Position numbers and translations under genes: made by a program
The notes under the pieces: model-generated
Databases searched by the model: none
Told to the model about the DNA's origin: nothing
Seen by the model: only the letters and a program-made list of their open reading frames with translations
In this document: positions 26,245 through 35,355 of the stretch, in pieces
How the letters are laid out: every line of letters starts with the position of its first letter
How positions within the stretch are numbered: position 1 is the first letter of the stretch
Origin: CAYMAI01 sp964388445
Lineage (GTDB): Bacteria; 4484-113; JAGGVC01
DNA length: 64,000 nucleotides
NCBI GenBank assembly: GCA_964388445.1
Contig: CAYMAI010000009.1
Location: forward strand, 35,957 to 99,956
Direction: 5' to 3'

Positions 26245-28362
26245 ATGACGAGCGGCGGCGAATCGGGCAAAAAGAAAACCACTGCGGCGCACAGAACCGC
26301 CGTAATCGCGGTCAGCACCGCGCTTGTCGTTGCGCTTTTTTACGCTCACCTTTTTCTTTTCCCGATTAAGCTTCAAATCGGTCAGATAGTTCCGTTTACG
26401 ATTGCCAGCCCCGGCGACGGCGAATGGGTTGACAGTCAAGAGTTTGCAAAAATCAAAACCGAGGAATCCCAGGGCTTCGTACTCGACCAAAACGCCGCGG
26501 GCGAAGCCGTCCGGGCGCTGGCGACGTTCTTTTCCGAGATAAAGCGCACCGCGGAAATGCCGCCCGAATCGCGGCAATCCGCCCAGCTGGGCATCGGACT
26601 CAAATATCCGCCGGACGACCTTATGATTCAAAAACTCCTGACGACGGACTCCGGCCGGCTTGAGGAAATAGAAAGGGAAGCGACGCGGCTTCTGTCGGAA
26701 TTCATGAACGAGCCTCTCGACGACGAGCGCGTGGCGACCTTGAAAAAGAACTCCGAAAACGTCTATCTTTCGATTCAAGAGCAAATCGCCGTCAGTTTTC
26801 TAAATCCGAACTTAATTTTCTACGAAGCGCGCAATCCGGAAGAGCTTTTCAAGGACTTTTTCACGTTCAGAATCAAGAAAGGCGACATAATCATTTCCGA
26901 GGGTCAACAGGTTACACAGCAGGTTCTCGACAAACTCGAAGCCGTGAAAGACGCGCGGAAACGCCAGGATTTGCTGACGTTCACCGGCCTTTCGCTGATG
27001 TACCTGATTATGATGATTCTTTGGGGCTACTACTTGAGGCGTTTCAAAAACTTCATTTGGAAAAGCCCCCGCTCCCTCGCCATCGTGTACGGAATTCTTA
27101 TTTTCAGCCTTGCGGTTTGCCTTGTCATTATCAGAATTCCGTTTCCATATTTCTATTTTTCGGTGAATCTTCCGCTAATCATCGGCTGCATTCTTACATG
27201 CGTCGTGTTCGACCCGATATTCGCGCTTTACCTTTACGGCTCGCTTAGCCTGCTTTCGAGCTGGATGTTCGGGTTCAATACCGACCTTCTAATTTACAGC
27301 GTCGTCGGCGTCGTCACGCCTCCGGTGTTTCTTACGAGAATGAGCGACAGATACCGGATAATCAGGCTCGGAATTATTCTCGGAATCATCAACGTTTATC
27401 TTGTCGGCATTGTTATTCTGGTCGGCGTTCAATCGTACTCGGTTTCGCCCTTCGTTATCGCGTTCGTCGCGGGCATAGCCGCGGCGATTTTCGCTCTCGG
27501 CAGCCAGCTTTTTCTCGACCAGCTTGCCGTTCCGCTTACTCGCACGAGATTGGACGAGCTTTCCGATACGAACTCGCCGATTTTGCAGCAGCTTATGCTC
27601 AAGGCGCCCGGCACGTACAACCACTCGCTTGTAATGGCGCAAATGGCGGAAGAAGCCGCACGCGCCATCGGCGCGGACGCCCAGCTCGCACGCGTCGGCG
27701 CTCTTTATCACGACATCGGCAAAATCGCCCAGCCGAAGTTTTTCGGCGAGAATCTGGCGGATAAAACCAAAAATCCGCACAACAAACTGGAGCCGAAATC
27801 AAGCTATAACATCATTCTTCAGCACATCGAAAAAGGCGTGGAACTCGCGAAGAAAAACCGCCTTCCGCAGGAAATCGTCCAATTCATAATCACGCATCAC
27901 GGCACGAGCGTTATGAAATATTTCTATCATCAAGCGTCCGGCACCGAAAACGGAGTGCCGGTGACGCCGGACGAATTTTCATATCCCGGGCCGCTTCCTT
28001 CCGACCGGGAAACGACAATCGTGAACATCGCCGACAGCTGCGAGGCAATCGTTAGGGCGCGCGAGCTTGCGACCGAAGAAGAAATACGCAAAGTCGTCGA
28101 AGACGTTATCGACGAAAAAATCAAAACGAATCAGCTTGCGAAAAGCAATTTGAGCATAAAGGACTTAAATACAATCGCGAACGCATTCGTTTCCGTACTC
28201 TGCGGCATTTACCACAGCCGGATAAAGTATCCCGACGACATAAAGAAACAGCAATCCGCGGCAGCCGATTCCGCGGATTCCGGCGAGAGCGAAATCGCCG
28301 CGCCTACCGGTGAAGTCTCTCGCGCCCCGGCGGAGCCGAAGGGCGATTCTTTGGATTCGTAA
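26245..28362 (+). CDS. 7TM-HD family cyclic-di-AMP phosphodiesterase (PgpH type)
   Basis: The 705-aa protein has an N-terminal membrane helix, a large extracytoplasmic 7TMR-HDED domain (about residues 45-245), seven membrane helices (about 250-440) and a cytoplasmic HD domain with KAPGTYNHSLVMAQMAEEAA, LYHDIGKIAQPKFF, and ITHHGTS metal ligands. PgpH-type proteins hydrolyse c-di-AMP, linking it to osmotic and envelope state. The C-terminal 40 residues are a low-complexity Ser/Ala/Glu tail. It lies 14 bases after phoH; ybeY, the usual third member, is not next in line. Confidence 0.92.
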   Translation: MTSGGESGKKKTTAAHRTAVIAVSTALVVALFYAHLFLFPIKLQIGQIVPFTIASPGDGEWVDSQEFAKIKTEESQGFVLDQNAAGEAVRALATFFSEIKRTAEMPPESRQSAQLGIGLKYPPDDLMIQKLLTTDSGRLEEIEREATRLLSEFMNEPLDDERVATLKKNSENVYLSIQEQIAVSFLNPNLIFYEARNPEELFKDFFTFRIKKGDIIISEGQQVTQQVLDKLEAVKDARKRQDLLTFTGLSLMYLIMMILWGYYLRRFKNFIWKSPRSLAIVYGILIFSLAVCLVIIRIPFPYFYFSVNLPLIIGCILTCVVFDPIFALYLYGSLSLLSSWMFGFNTDLLIYSVVGVVTPPVFLTRMSDRYRIIRLGIILGIINVYLVGIVILVGVQSYSVSPFVIAFVAGIAAAIFALGSQLFLDQLAVPLTRTRLDELSDTNSPILQQLMLKAPGTYNHSLVMAQMAEEAARAIGADAQLARVGALYHDIGKIAQPKFFGENLADKTKNPHNKLEPKSSYNIILQHIEKGVELAKKNRLPQEIVQFIITHHGTSVMKYFYHQASGTENGVPVTPDEFSYPGPLPSDRETTIVNIADSCEAIVRARELATEEEIRKVVEDVIDEKIKTNQLAKSNLSIKDLNTIANAFVSVLCGIYHSRIKYPDDIKKQQSAAADSADSGESEIAAPTGEVSRAPAEPKGDSLDS

Positions 28363-28378
28363 CCGATCGTCTTCCGGT

Positions 28379-29323
28379 TTAATCCGTCCGCATCGCGTCG
28401 AGGTTCAAAATCGTTTTGCCGTCCGAAATCACAAGATTCGCGTTGGGATTCAGCCTGTCTATGGCGTACCACTGCAGATATTCAGGATATCTTTTAAGCG
28501 TCGCGGCGACGATTTCGATAGCCGCCGCCTGACCGCCGGCCTCTATTTTCTTGCGCTCGGCTTCCTGTTCTTCTTTTTCGAGTATGTACTGCATACGCTC
28601 GGCTTCCTGCTGCGCGCTTTTCTTTTCCTCGATGGCCGCTTTCACTTTGTCGGGCAGGTGTATGTTTCTGAGCAGAAATTCGTCTAGAACAATTCCGTCG
28701 TGTTCCAGCGCGGTTCTTATCGTGTCGTTCAGACTGCTTTGGATTTCGATTCGTTTGAACGAATAGCTTTCCGTCGCTTCGTACTGGGCGAATTCCGAAC
28801 GCATCGCTTCTCGCACTTTCGGGCGTATCGCTACCATCTGATAATTCGGCCCGAGTTTTTTGTGAAGTTCCGCCAGTCTTTCGAAGTCCGGTCGGAACCT
28901 GACGGTGATGTCCAGGCGCATTTCGAGTCCGTCGGACGAAAGCGCGATTATCGAATCGTCCCCCGCCATTTCGCCTTCGTCGCGCGTACTGCTCATCGTA
29001 TAAATCTGGCTACGCACGTTGTAGATGAACCTGCGGTTGGTAACGGGATTGATTAAATAAATGCCCTCCGGTTTCGCCTTCATGTCGAGGCCGCGGAAAA
29101 TGTTGAAGTTGACCAGCGCGTGGCCGGGCTGGACGACTACGATGCTCGCGAACACCACGATGACGAATAGAATCGCCGCGGGAATCGCGATTAGCATATA
29201 CGGCGGGGCGGCGCGCTCTCCGGGAAATACGTAGCCCCGTTCAAGCCGGTTCTTTTTGATTTTGTCGTAAATAAACGCCGCGACTATGATTAAAAAGATA
29301 ATCAGCCCGAAATAATTGCCCAT
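28379..29323 (-). CDS. Prohibitin-family SPFH membrane protein
   Basis: 314 aa with two N-terminal hydrophobic segments (about 3-20 and 42-65), then the band-7 domain beginning VVVQPGHALVNFNIFRG and a coiled coil (KAAIEEKKSAQQEAERMQYILEKEE). The motif RNIHLPDKVKAAIEEK is typical of prohibitins, which form membrane ring scaffolds and protect membrane proteins. The ATG has GGAGGAGC ahead. It is the third gene of a minus-strand group with DUF2997 and DUF1257 genes, and converges on pgpH with a 16-base gap. Confidence 0.9.
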   Translation of the reverse strand: MGNYFGLIIFLIIVAAFIYDKIKKNRLERGYVFPGERAAPPYMLIAIPAAILFVIVVFASIVVVQPGHALVNFNIFRGLDMKAKPEGIYLINPVTNRRFIYNVRSQIYTMSSTRDEGEMAGDDSIIALSSDGLEMRLDITVRFRPDFERLAELHKKLGPNYQMVAIRPKVREAMRSEFAQYEATESYSFKRIEIQSSLNDTIRTALEHDGIVLDEFLLRNIHLPDKVKAAIEEKKSAQQEAERMQYILEKEEQEAERKKIEAGGQAAAIEIVAATLKRYPEYLQWYAIDRLNPNANLVISDGKTILNLDAMRTD

Positions 29324-29389
29324 ATTAGCTCCTCCATTCCCTCGATTGCGCTTGGCGCACCGGTTATGTTCGATGCACGCGCCGCGCGA

Positions 29390-29602
29390 TTACCTCTCGT
29401 TCGAATCCACGGTCACGCCCGCATAGCCGGTAGATTGCGTTTGATACCACTCGGACGTGCGCTCTTCCTTGACGACCCGCCCGACGGCGCTTGCGATTTT
29501 GTCCGCGACCGGCTTGCACTCCGGCCCCTTTATGCCGCGCGTCGTTATGTGAACGTCGCCGTTTTTTTTGATTACGATTTCCAGTTCCTTCATGTTCGAC
29601 AT
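29390..29602 (-). CDS. DUF2997 family small protein
   Basis: A 70-aa protein matching the DUF2997 pattern: an initial beta strand KELEIVIKKNGDVHITTRGIKG, a conserved Cys in GPECKPVADKI, and ERTSEWYQTQ. The function is unknown. It lies 10 bases after the DUF1257 gene with AGGAGTATTCGC before its ATG. DUF2997 and DUF1257/Ycf35 genes travel together in cyanobacteria and several other phyla. Confidence 0.8.
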   Translation of the reverse strand: MSNMKELEIVIKKNGDVHITTRGIKGPECKPVADKIASAVGRVVKEERTSEWYQTQSTGYAGVTVDSNER

Positions 29603-29612
29603 GCGAATACTC

Positions 29613-30011
29613 CTAATACTTGCGCAAAATCACTTTGATGCTTCCGTCCGTCTCGTTTTTTTCCTCGACAAGCCTATAGCCCTGCTTGCCGGCTTCGTCC
29701 ATGGCTTTAAGGTACGAGTATTTCTGCGAGACTTCTTCTACGAATGCCTTTTGCGATACCCCGCGCTTTTCGAGAGCCTCCCAATCCGCGATGAATTGAT
29801 AGCTTCCGTCTTCGATTTTCCTGAAACCGATGTCGATGCCCTTCGCTTTGCCCACTTGAACGACGAAATCCACCTGTTCACGGCAGCCTTTTGCGTCCCT
29901 AACTTCCCTTATCTGATTGTTGACGATATGCCCCAGTTCGACCAGCGCGGCGCATAGAATCGGCAGGTCCAAAAAGAGTGTACCGACAGAAACGGCAATG
30001 AAAGTGCTCAT
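29613..30011 (-). CDS. DUF1257 (Ycf35-like) family protein
   Basis: The 132-aa product (MSTFIAVSVGTLFLDLPIL..., ALVELGH, ending YRLVEEKNETDGSIKVILRKY) matches the Ycf35/DUF1257 family, whose role is unknown. I start at the ATG at 30011, which has AAAGGAG seven bases upstream; a longer frame to 30041 has no ribosome binding site. In cyanobacteria and plastids the family is linked with the AAA+ protein Ycf46, which is not present here. It heads the group with DUF2997 and prohibitin. Confidence 0.8.
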   Translation of the reverse strand: MSTFIAVSVGTLFLDLPILCAALVELGHIVNNQIREVRDAKGCREQVDFVVQVGKAKGIDIGFRKIEDGSYQFIADWEALEKRGVSQKAFVEEVSQKYSYLKAMDEAGKQGYRLVEEKNETDGSIKVILRKY

Positions 30012-30117
30012 ATCCGTACTCCTTTGAAAGAGCCCCCGCATTAATCATACCTCATCGAGTGCTGCGCCGCGCGATTCCGCAGAAAATTTCCGCCCATTCA
30101 TTTCTTTTGCGGCAATC

Positions 30118-30612
30118 GTGGTAAAAATAGGCGTGTTGTTTCAAGAAAAAGAAAAGTACGAGTTCGCCGACCTCGTGGAAGTGATGCGAATCCTTCGATC
30201 TCCGGCCGGATGCCCTTGGGATCGGGAACAAACCCTCGAATCGCTCAAGCCGTATTGCGAGGAAGAGGCGGGCGAAGTGGTCTCGGCAATGGAACGCGTT
30301 CTCGAAAGCGGCATGGAAGACGGATGGGACGAGCTTTGCGAAGAGCTTGGAGACCTTCTTTTACAGGTGGTTTTTCAAGCGCGTCTTGCGGAAGAATTGA
30401 ATAAGTTCGGCGCGGGCGAAGTTGTGGACGGCATTGTGAAAAAGCTCGTACGAAGGCATCCGCACGTCTTCGGCGAAACCAGCGCCGAAACCAGCGGGGA
30501 AGTCCTGACGAATTGGAAGGCCATCAAAAACGCAGAAAAGGCAGCAAAACTTGAGGGGCGCGAGCTTTCCGCGCTCGAAGCCGAAGGAATGTTGAAAAAC
30601 CGTAAAGATTGA
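30118..30612 (+). CDS. mazG: MazG-family nucleoside triphosphate pyrophosphohydrolase
   Basis: A 164-aa single-domain MazG with LVEVMRILRSPAGCPWDREQT, the metal-binding EExxE in CEEEAGEVVSA, and ELGDLLLQVVFQARLAEE. It hydrolyses non-canonical or excess NTPs to NMP and PPi, sanitising the pool. The protein is shorter than the two-domain E. coli MazG. The start is GTG at 30118 with no convincing ribosome binding site, so a start a few codons downstream (GTG at 30133) is possible. Confidence 0.9.
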   Translation: MVKIGVLFQEKEKYEFADLVEVMRILRSPAGCPWDREQTLESLKPYCEEEAGEVVSAMERVLESGMEDGWDELCEELGDLLLQVVFQARLAEELNKFGAGEVVDGIVKKLVRRHPHVFGETSAETSGEVLTNWKAIKNAEKAAKLEGRELSALEAEGMLKNRKD

Positions 30613-30636
30613 TTTTTTACCAATCAGGTATAGAAT
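30609..30636 (+). promoter_or_regulatory. Promoter of fabL
   Basis: TTGATT (30609-30614) and TAGAAT (30631-30636) are 16 bases apart, just after the mazG stop, leaving a leader of about 48 nt ending in GAGGTAACGC before the ATG. Confidence 0.5.
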
Positions 30637-30691
30637 ATCGGACTTCGATTCCGGGGGCGCTTTGCCGGCGGAATTAAAAGCGAGGTAACGC

Positions 30692-31459
30692 ATGGGCATA
30701 GAAGGAAAGGCGATGAGCGGCCGCAAGGCGCTTATAACGGGCGGAAGCCGCGGCATCGGCCGCGCTTGCGCGGTGCATCTGGCGGAGCATGGATGCGACG
30801 TAGCGATTAACTATCTGCGCAATTCGGCGGCGGCGGAAGAAACCGCCGAGCTTGTTCGCAGTCACGGCTCCGAGGCGCTTTTGTTGCGCTACAACGTCGG
30901 CAAGGTGGAAAACATTCAAGAGATGTTCTCCGAAGTCAAAGACAAATGGGGGCATCTCGACATTTTCATTTCGAACGCCGTCCTCGGCGTTCTCAGGCCC
31001 GCGGAAGTCTTTCCGGAAAAAGGCTGGGAAATGACGGTTGACATAAACGCGAAGGCATATTTGTTTTGCGCGCAGGAGGCGGTAAAACTGATGAACGGAC
31101 GCAACAAAGGCCACATCGTCGCGCTGTCGTCAATCGGCAGCATCCGTTGCATGCCCGGCTATTCGGTCATCGGCGCGTCGAAAGCGGCGATTGAAACCCT
31201 CACTCGCTATCTGGCTCTCGAACTTGCGCCGAAACATATCAATGTCAATTGCGTGTCCGGCGGCCCGATAGATACGGAGGCGCTCCGGGCGTTTCCGAAT
31301 TACGACGAGTTGGTCGCCGACACGGAAAAGAACACGCCGCTCGGAAGGATGGGTACGCCGGAAGATTTGGCGAACGTCGTCGTTTGGCTTTGCAGCGACG
31401 AATCGAGTTGGGTCACCGGTCAGACGATTATCGCCGACGGCGGCCTCACGCTAATGTAG
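30692..31459 (+). CDS. fabL: Enoyl-[acyl-carrier-protein] reductase III (FabL type)
   Basis: A 255-aa short-chain dehydrogenase with the NADPH loop TGGSRGIGRA. It differs from FabG by an enoyl-reductase-like active site with six residues between Tyr and Lys (YSVIGASK), as in Bacillus FabL, and shares its LFCAQEAVKLM, VALSSIGSIR, VSGGPIDTEAL and GQTIIADGG. FabL catalyses the last reduction in fatty-acid elongation and is insensitive to many FabI inhibitors. FabG remains an alternative at lower probability. Confidence 0.85.
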   Translation: MGIEGKAMSGRKALITGGSRGIGRACAVHLAEHGCDVAINYLRNSAAAEETAELVRSHGSEALLLRYNVGKVENIQEMFSEVKDKWGHLDIFISNAVLGVLRPAEVFPEKGWEMTVDINAKAYLFCAQEAVKLMNGRNKGHIVALSSIGSIRCMPGYSVIGASKAAIETLTRYLALELAPKHINVNCVSGGPIDTEALRAFPNYDELVADTEKNTPLGRMGTPEDLANVVVWLCSDESSWVTGQTIIADGGLTLM

Positions 31460-31516
31460 CAATCGCTCCGCCCGCTTTTGGCGCGGCGGCTTCATTCATT
31501 TTTTCGGAGGAATAGG

Positions 31517-32026
31517 ATGAGTGCATTTCGTGTTTCGCATTTGGTTCTTGCCGTTTCGATTTTCTTGCTTGCGCTCGCCGGCGCCGCGCCGGCACAGATG
31601 CAGGGCGAACATTCCAACTTGGACGACGCCACCGAGCTCGCATACGCATACGCGATGAACGACCTGAGCGTCGAAATAGTGGCGGTAATCTACAACTACT
31701 CGGGAATGGTGTGGGAGTCGTTCGACGGAGGCGCGCTCGACAGCAACAACGCCCAGCTCGAACTTGTATACGTGGAAAACGTGCTTTTTTCCGCATCGGA
31801 AGCGGTTGGCGGGATTCTCGACACCGTCGAGGACGGCCATCCGGTTTTCGAAATCCTCAACCCACACATGGACTGCTATTATTACTTCGTTGACTACGTC
31901 GGCGCGCTTTACGAGTATTTCGGCAATCCCACCGACGCCAACTACCAGTTCGTTCTCGATTCGAAGCGCATAGTCGAGCCCTATATGGAAGCCATCGGCC
32001 TCGATATAAAGGGCAGGGGCGAGTAG
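31517..32026 (+). CDS. Small secreted protein, unknown function
   Basis: The 169-aa product has a signal peptide (residues 1 to about 26, ending AAPAQ) and a mature domain rich in Tyr, Asp and Glu with a predicted all-helical pattern (NLDDATELAYAYAMNDLSVE, DCYYYFVDYVGALYEYF). I do not recognise a family. The ATG at 31517 has GGAGGAATAGG upstream, better than the longer frame starting at 31478. It lies between fabL and bshA, all co-oriented. Confidence 0.75.
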   Translation: MSAFRVSHLVLAVSIFLLALAGAAPAQMQGEHSNLDDATELAYAYAMNDLSVEIVAVIYNYSGMVWESFDGGALDSNNAQLELVYVENVLFSASEAVGGILDTVEDGHPVFEILNPHMDCYYYFVDYVGALYEYFGNPTDANYQFVLDSKRIVEPYMEAIGLDIKGRGE

Positions 32027-32065
32027 TATTTTGCCCGTAATCCCTCGCGGAGGGGAAGAAACCGG

Positions 32066-33250
32066 ATGAGCTACAGGCTCAACATCGGCATCGCCTGCTA
32101 TCCGACCTATGGAGGAAGCGGCGTGGTTGCGACGGAGCTGGCGCGCTATCTTGCGCGCATCGGCCATAATCTGCACGTCGTCAGTTACGACTTTCCGGTG
32201 CGAATGCCGGCCTGCGACCCCAACATCACATTCCACGCGGTCACGCCGAAGGACTATTCGCTTTTCAACAGCCAGCCTTACGCAATAAGCCTTGCCTCGA
32301 AGCTCGCCGAGGTCGCGCTGGATTACGAACTTGACATATTGCATGTGCATTACGCGATTCCGCATGCGGTTTCCGGCTATCTGGCGCGCGCGATGGTTAA
32401 CCGTTCCCGGCCACTAAAATTGATTACTACGCTTCACGGAACCGACATTACGCTCGTCGGAAGCGACCCGAGCTATTACGAAATCGTAAAATTCGCTATC
32501 GAGGAAAGCGACGGCGTGACCGCGGTCAGCCGCCATTTGGTTGACGAAACCGTCGCAAGATTCCAAATAAACCGCCATATAGACATGATTCACAACTTCA
32601 TCAATCCTGATGAATACAAAGGACGCGGCGGACAAAACAGGCTGAAAAAACAGCTGGCGCCTGGCGGCGAGCGGATTCTTTGCCACATTTCCAACTTCCG
32701 GCCGGTCAAGCGAGCGGCGGATGCTGTCGCCGTTGCGGCGAAAGTCGCAAAAAAACACCGTGTCAAGCTCTTGATGGTCGGCGACGGCGTGGATATGCCC
32801 CATGTGAGGCAAGTAACCAAAGACCTCGGCGCGGAATGTTTCGTTTCGTTTCTCGGCAACCGCTCGGACGTGATGGACATTCTCGAAGCCGCGGAAGTTT
32901 TCATAATGCCTAGCGAGAGCGAAAGCTTCGGTCTTGCGGCGCTCGAAGCGATGGCGTCGAAGTGCGCCGTCGTCGCCTCGACTGCCGGCGGAGTCCCGGA
33001 AGTAGTAACCCCGCAATGCGGTTTTCTGCATCCGATAGGCGATATAGACGGGATGGCTGCAAGTCTCGATTCGCTTTTATCAGATCCCCCGCTGCTCGAC
33101 GAAATGCAAAACGCCGCACGAAAGCGCGCGTTCACGAATTTCGACGTCCGCTCGATAGTTTCGGAATATTTGAATTGCTATCAGCGCGTTCTAGGCAAAG
33201 CCGAATCGCTCGGCCCGGAATACCGCTCGCCGCGTCCCCAGCACGATTGA
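32066..33250 (+). CDS. bshA: N-acetyl-alpha-D-glucosaminyl L-malate synthase (bacillithiol pathway)
   Basis: A 394-aa GT4 glycosyltransferase joining UDP-GlcNAc and L-malate, the first step of bacillithiol synthesis. The family signature is strong: GIACYPTYGGSGVVATELA at the N-terminus, YSLFNSQPYAISLASKLAE, DILHVHYAIPHAVSGYLA, TLHGTDITLVGSDPSY and the EX7E-type SESFGLAALEAM. It implies that this organism uses bacillithiol as its low-molecular-weight thiol. BshB and BshC are not in the window. The ATG has GGAGGGGAAG. Confidence 0.93.
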   Translation: MSYRLNIGIACYPTYGGSGVVATELARYLARIGHNLHVVSYDFPVRMPACDPNITFHAVTPKDYSLFNSQPYAISLASKLAEVALDYELDILHVHYAIPHAVSGYLARAMVNRSRPLKLITTLHGTDITLVGSDPSYYEIVKFAIEESDGVTAVSRHLVDETVARFQINRHIDMIHNFINPDEYKGRGGQNRLKKQLAPGGERILCHISNFRPVKRAADAVAVAAKVAKKHRVKLLMVGDGVDMPHVRQVTKDLGAECFVSFLGNRSDVMDILEAAEVFIMPSESESFGLAALEAMASKCAVVASTAGGVPEVVTPQCGFLHPIGDIDGMAASLDSLLSDPPLLDEMQNAARKRAFTNFDVRSIVSEYLNCYQRVLGKAESLGPEYRSPRPQHD

Positions 33251-33335
33251 CGGCGGACGGAGCAATTCGGCAAACCGGTCAAGCGTGCGGCAAATCCGCC
33301 GATAAAACTGATGCCGGAAGGCGGAGGTTTCGCGC

Positions 33336-33848
33336 TTGCAAAAGGTGCTTTCAAGTTACACGGAAAACGAAATATTGACCGCAGAGCCGGAAAAGCTCGT
33401 GCTTCTGATGTACGACGGCGCGGTCAAGTTCATCCGACAGGCCAAGGCGGCGGTTCGCGAAGGCCGGGTCGAAGACGCGCACACGGCGATTCTCCGTTCG
33501 TACGCGATTATCGCCGAATTGCAAGCCACGCTGGACAAGGAAAAGGGAGGCGAAATCGCCGCCGGTCTGGACAAATCCTACGATTTCATGCTCAATCACC
33601 TGCGCGAAGCCGACATGAAAAAAGACGAAAAACTGCTTGCCGAAGTCGAAAACCTGCTAACTCCGCTTGCCGAAACTTGGAAGACGGCTTTCTTCAGCCG
33701 CAATGGCAACGGCGCGACGGCGGAAGGCCGGATGCCGCATGGCGACGCCGCCCCGGCGCAGCCGCCGAAACCCCAAAAAATCGAACCAGTCGCGCGCGTC
33801 TCGCCGCCCGCGGACAAACCATCCATTTCCATCGACCTTCGCGGATGA
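33336..33848 (+). CDS. fliS: Flagellar export chaperone FliS
   Basis: FliS caps the flagellin C-terminus before export. The first 120 of 170 residues fit the family: SYTENEILTAEPEKLVLLMYDGAVKFI near the N-terminus and AELQATLDKEKGGEIAAGLDKSYDFM; the tail is Pro/Ala-rich. The start is TTG at 33336 with GGCGGAGG eight bases upstream. No flagellin or fliD is nearby, which is unusual since fliS normally follows fliD. Confidence 0.88.
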   Translation: MQKVLSSYTENEILTAEPEKLVLLMYDGAVKFIRQAKAAVREGRVEDAHTAILRSYAIIAELQATLDKEKGGEIAAGLDKSYDFMLNHLREADMKKDEKLLAEVENLLTPLAETWKTAFFSRNGNGATAEGRMPHGDAAPAQPPKPQKIEPVARVSPPADKPSISIDLRG

Positions 33849-33849
33849 C

Positions 33850-34266
33850 ATGAAAAACACCGCAACAAACAATTCGCATCGTTCCGACTCGCGGTCTTTC
33901 GCGGGAATTTACGCCGACCTTTTGCGGCTTCAAGACTCTATAAAGGAAAAGCTTCTGGACGGCGAACTCGAAGGGCTTGCGGAATTGATAGATACGAAGG
34001 GAGATTGGGAAAAAGCGCTCGCCGAATCGTCGGAATCGCTTTCGCCCGAAGCCGTTCTCGAAAACGCCGCTCTAATGGAAGGCTATTTCAAAAACGACCG
34101 CGAAATAGCGGAGATTCTCGCCGCCAAAATGAAACTCGCGAATACCGCAATTCAAAAGGCATCCATCGCGAGGAAAATCATGTCGAATTTTCAAAAAGCC
34201 GGCACGGAATCCGCAAATGAAAAGAGCCGGCCCCCCTCCGGCTCTTTCTTCGACGCATCCGGCTAG
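33850..34266 (+). CDS. Probable FliT/FlgN-like flagellar chaperone
   Basis: Starts one base after the fliS stop, so it is coupled to it. The 138-aa product is helical, with IYADLLRLQDSIKEKLLDGE and LEGLAELIDTKGDWEKAL giving the heptad pattern of FliT/FlgN-type export chaperones. Sequence identity to known FliT cannot be judged here, so the name rests on pattern and position. A terminator hairpin (34221-34247) overlaps its last 15 codons. Confidence 0.6.
   Translation: MKNTATNNSHRSDSRSFAGIYADLLRLQDSIKEKLLDGELEGLAELIDTKGDWEKALAESSESLSPEAVLENAALMEGYFKNDREIAEILAAKMKLANTAIQKASIARKIMSNFQKAGTESANEKSRPPSGSFFDASG
34221..34247 (+). terminator. Rho-independent terminator overlapping the end of the fliT-like gene
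   Basis: AAAGAGCCGG (34221-34230) pairs perfectly with CCGGCTCTTT (34238-34247) around a CCCCCCT loop. A and T tracts on both sides let it work in either direction, serving also the convergent slipin gene. Confidence 0.75.
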
Positions 34267-34307
34267 AACTCCGCTTATCCGCAAAGGGAATTCGGGAATC
34301 TAGCGGG

Positions 34308-35324
34308 CTATTGCGTAATGTCCTTCGGCGGATTTTCGCCATCGCCTTTGCCGCCGTCTTCGCCTTCCGTAAGCTGTTTCATCAATCCTTCTCCGGAGGC
34401 AAGCCCGACGAGACCGCCGAGATTCATACTGTCTATGGCGCTCGAAGGAACAATCATCAAGCTGCCTTTTTCTTTAAGCCCTTCGAAAAGCATGTTCATC
34501 GCGCGAAGGTGAAGCGCGGTCGGATTTTTCAAGTACGCCTTCGAGGCTTCGGCGAAGCTGTCCGCGATTTGCCTTTCGCTGTCGCCTAGGATTATTCGCG
34601 CTTGCCTTTCCCGCTCCGCCTGCGCTTGGCGGCTCATCGTGTCCTGCAGCTCTTGCGGTATCCGAATGTCGCGCACTTCGACGCTTTGCACGGTTACGCC
34701 CCAAGGTTCCGTGCGGCTGTCTATCAATTTTTCAAGCGCGGCATCGATTACGTCGCGTCCCACCAAAAGGTCGGCGAGCTCGGTTTTGCCGATGATATCG
34801 CGCAGCGCGGTTTGCGCGGCCCATGTCACGGCTTCTTGATAGTTTTCAACTTCGAGCGCGGCCTTCTTCGGGTCGTACACCATCCAAAACATGACGGCAT
34901 CCACGTTCACCGGCACGGTGTCGCGCGTCAGCGTCTGTTCCGCCAGAAGGTCGGCGGCGCGCACGCGAATGTCCGTCCACTTGCCGATGGTGTCCACGAA
35001 AGGAATCAACATAAACGGCCCCGGTCCGTATATCCCGCAGAATTTGCCGAACCGCAGTACGGCGACTCTGTCCCACTGGTCGGCAACCTTCAGGCAGAAC
35101 ATGAAGATGAAGCCGAGAATCATCCAGCCGAAAAACCATCCTAGACCGGGGAGAGCTTTCGCGTCTTCTCCTTCCGGCCCCACGATAATCAAAAGACCCA
35201 CTATGCCGATAATGATGCAAATCGTGAACAGAAAAATCGCGAACGGATGAATTTTCTGCGAAGGACTCGCAACGTAATTCTGCTTCGCGGCGAGCCCCGC
35301 AACTCCAAGCGGAATGTAACCCAT
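34308..35324 (-). CDS. Slipin-type SPFH (band 7) membrane protein
   Basis: 338 aa with two N-terminal membrane helices (about 26-48 and 62-82) and a band-7 domain: LRFGKFCGIYGPGPFMLIPF, the slipin motif TRDTVPVNVDAVMFWMV, and GVTVQSVEVRDIRIPQELQDTMSRQAQAERERQAR. Slipins are stomatin-like scaffolds of membrane microdomains. The C-terminus is acidic and glycine-rich. It is 31 bases downstream of a GntR regulator gene, has its own AAAGGAG, and is probably controlled by that regulator. Confidence 0.9.
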   Translation of the reverse strand: MGYIPLGVAGLAAKQNYVASPSQKIHPFAIFLFTICIIIGIVGLLIIVGPEGEDAKALPGLGWFFGWMILGFIFMFCLKVADQWDRVAVLRFGKFCGIYGPGPFMLIPFVDTIGKWTDIRVRAADLLAEQTLTRDTVPVNVDAVMFWMVYDPKKAALEVENYQEAVTWAAQTALRDIIGKTELADLLVGRDVIDAALEKLIDSRTEPWGVTVQSVEVRDIRIPQELQDTMSRQAQAERERQARIILGDSERQIADSFAEASKAYLKNPTALHLRAMNMLFEGLKEKGSLMIVPSSAIDSMNLGGLVGLASGEGLMKQLTEGEDGGKGDGENPPKDITQ

Positions 35325-35355
35325 CTCAATTACTCCTTTGAAAAGCTTAAACTAT

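Noticed and set aside
29390..29410. GTTCGAATCC resembling a tRNA T-loop
   Set aside because: It is the end of the DUF2997 coding sequence, and no cloverleaf can be drawn around it.
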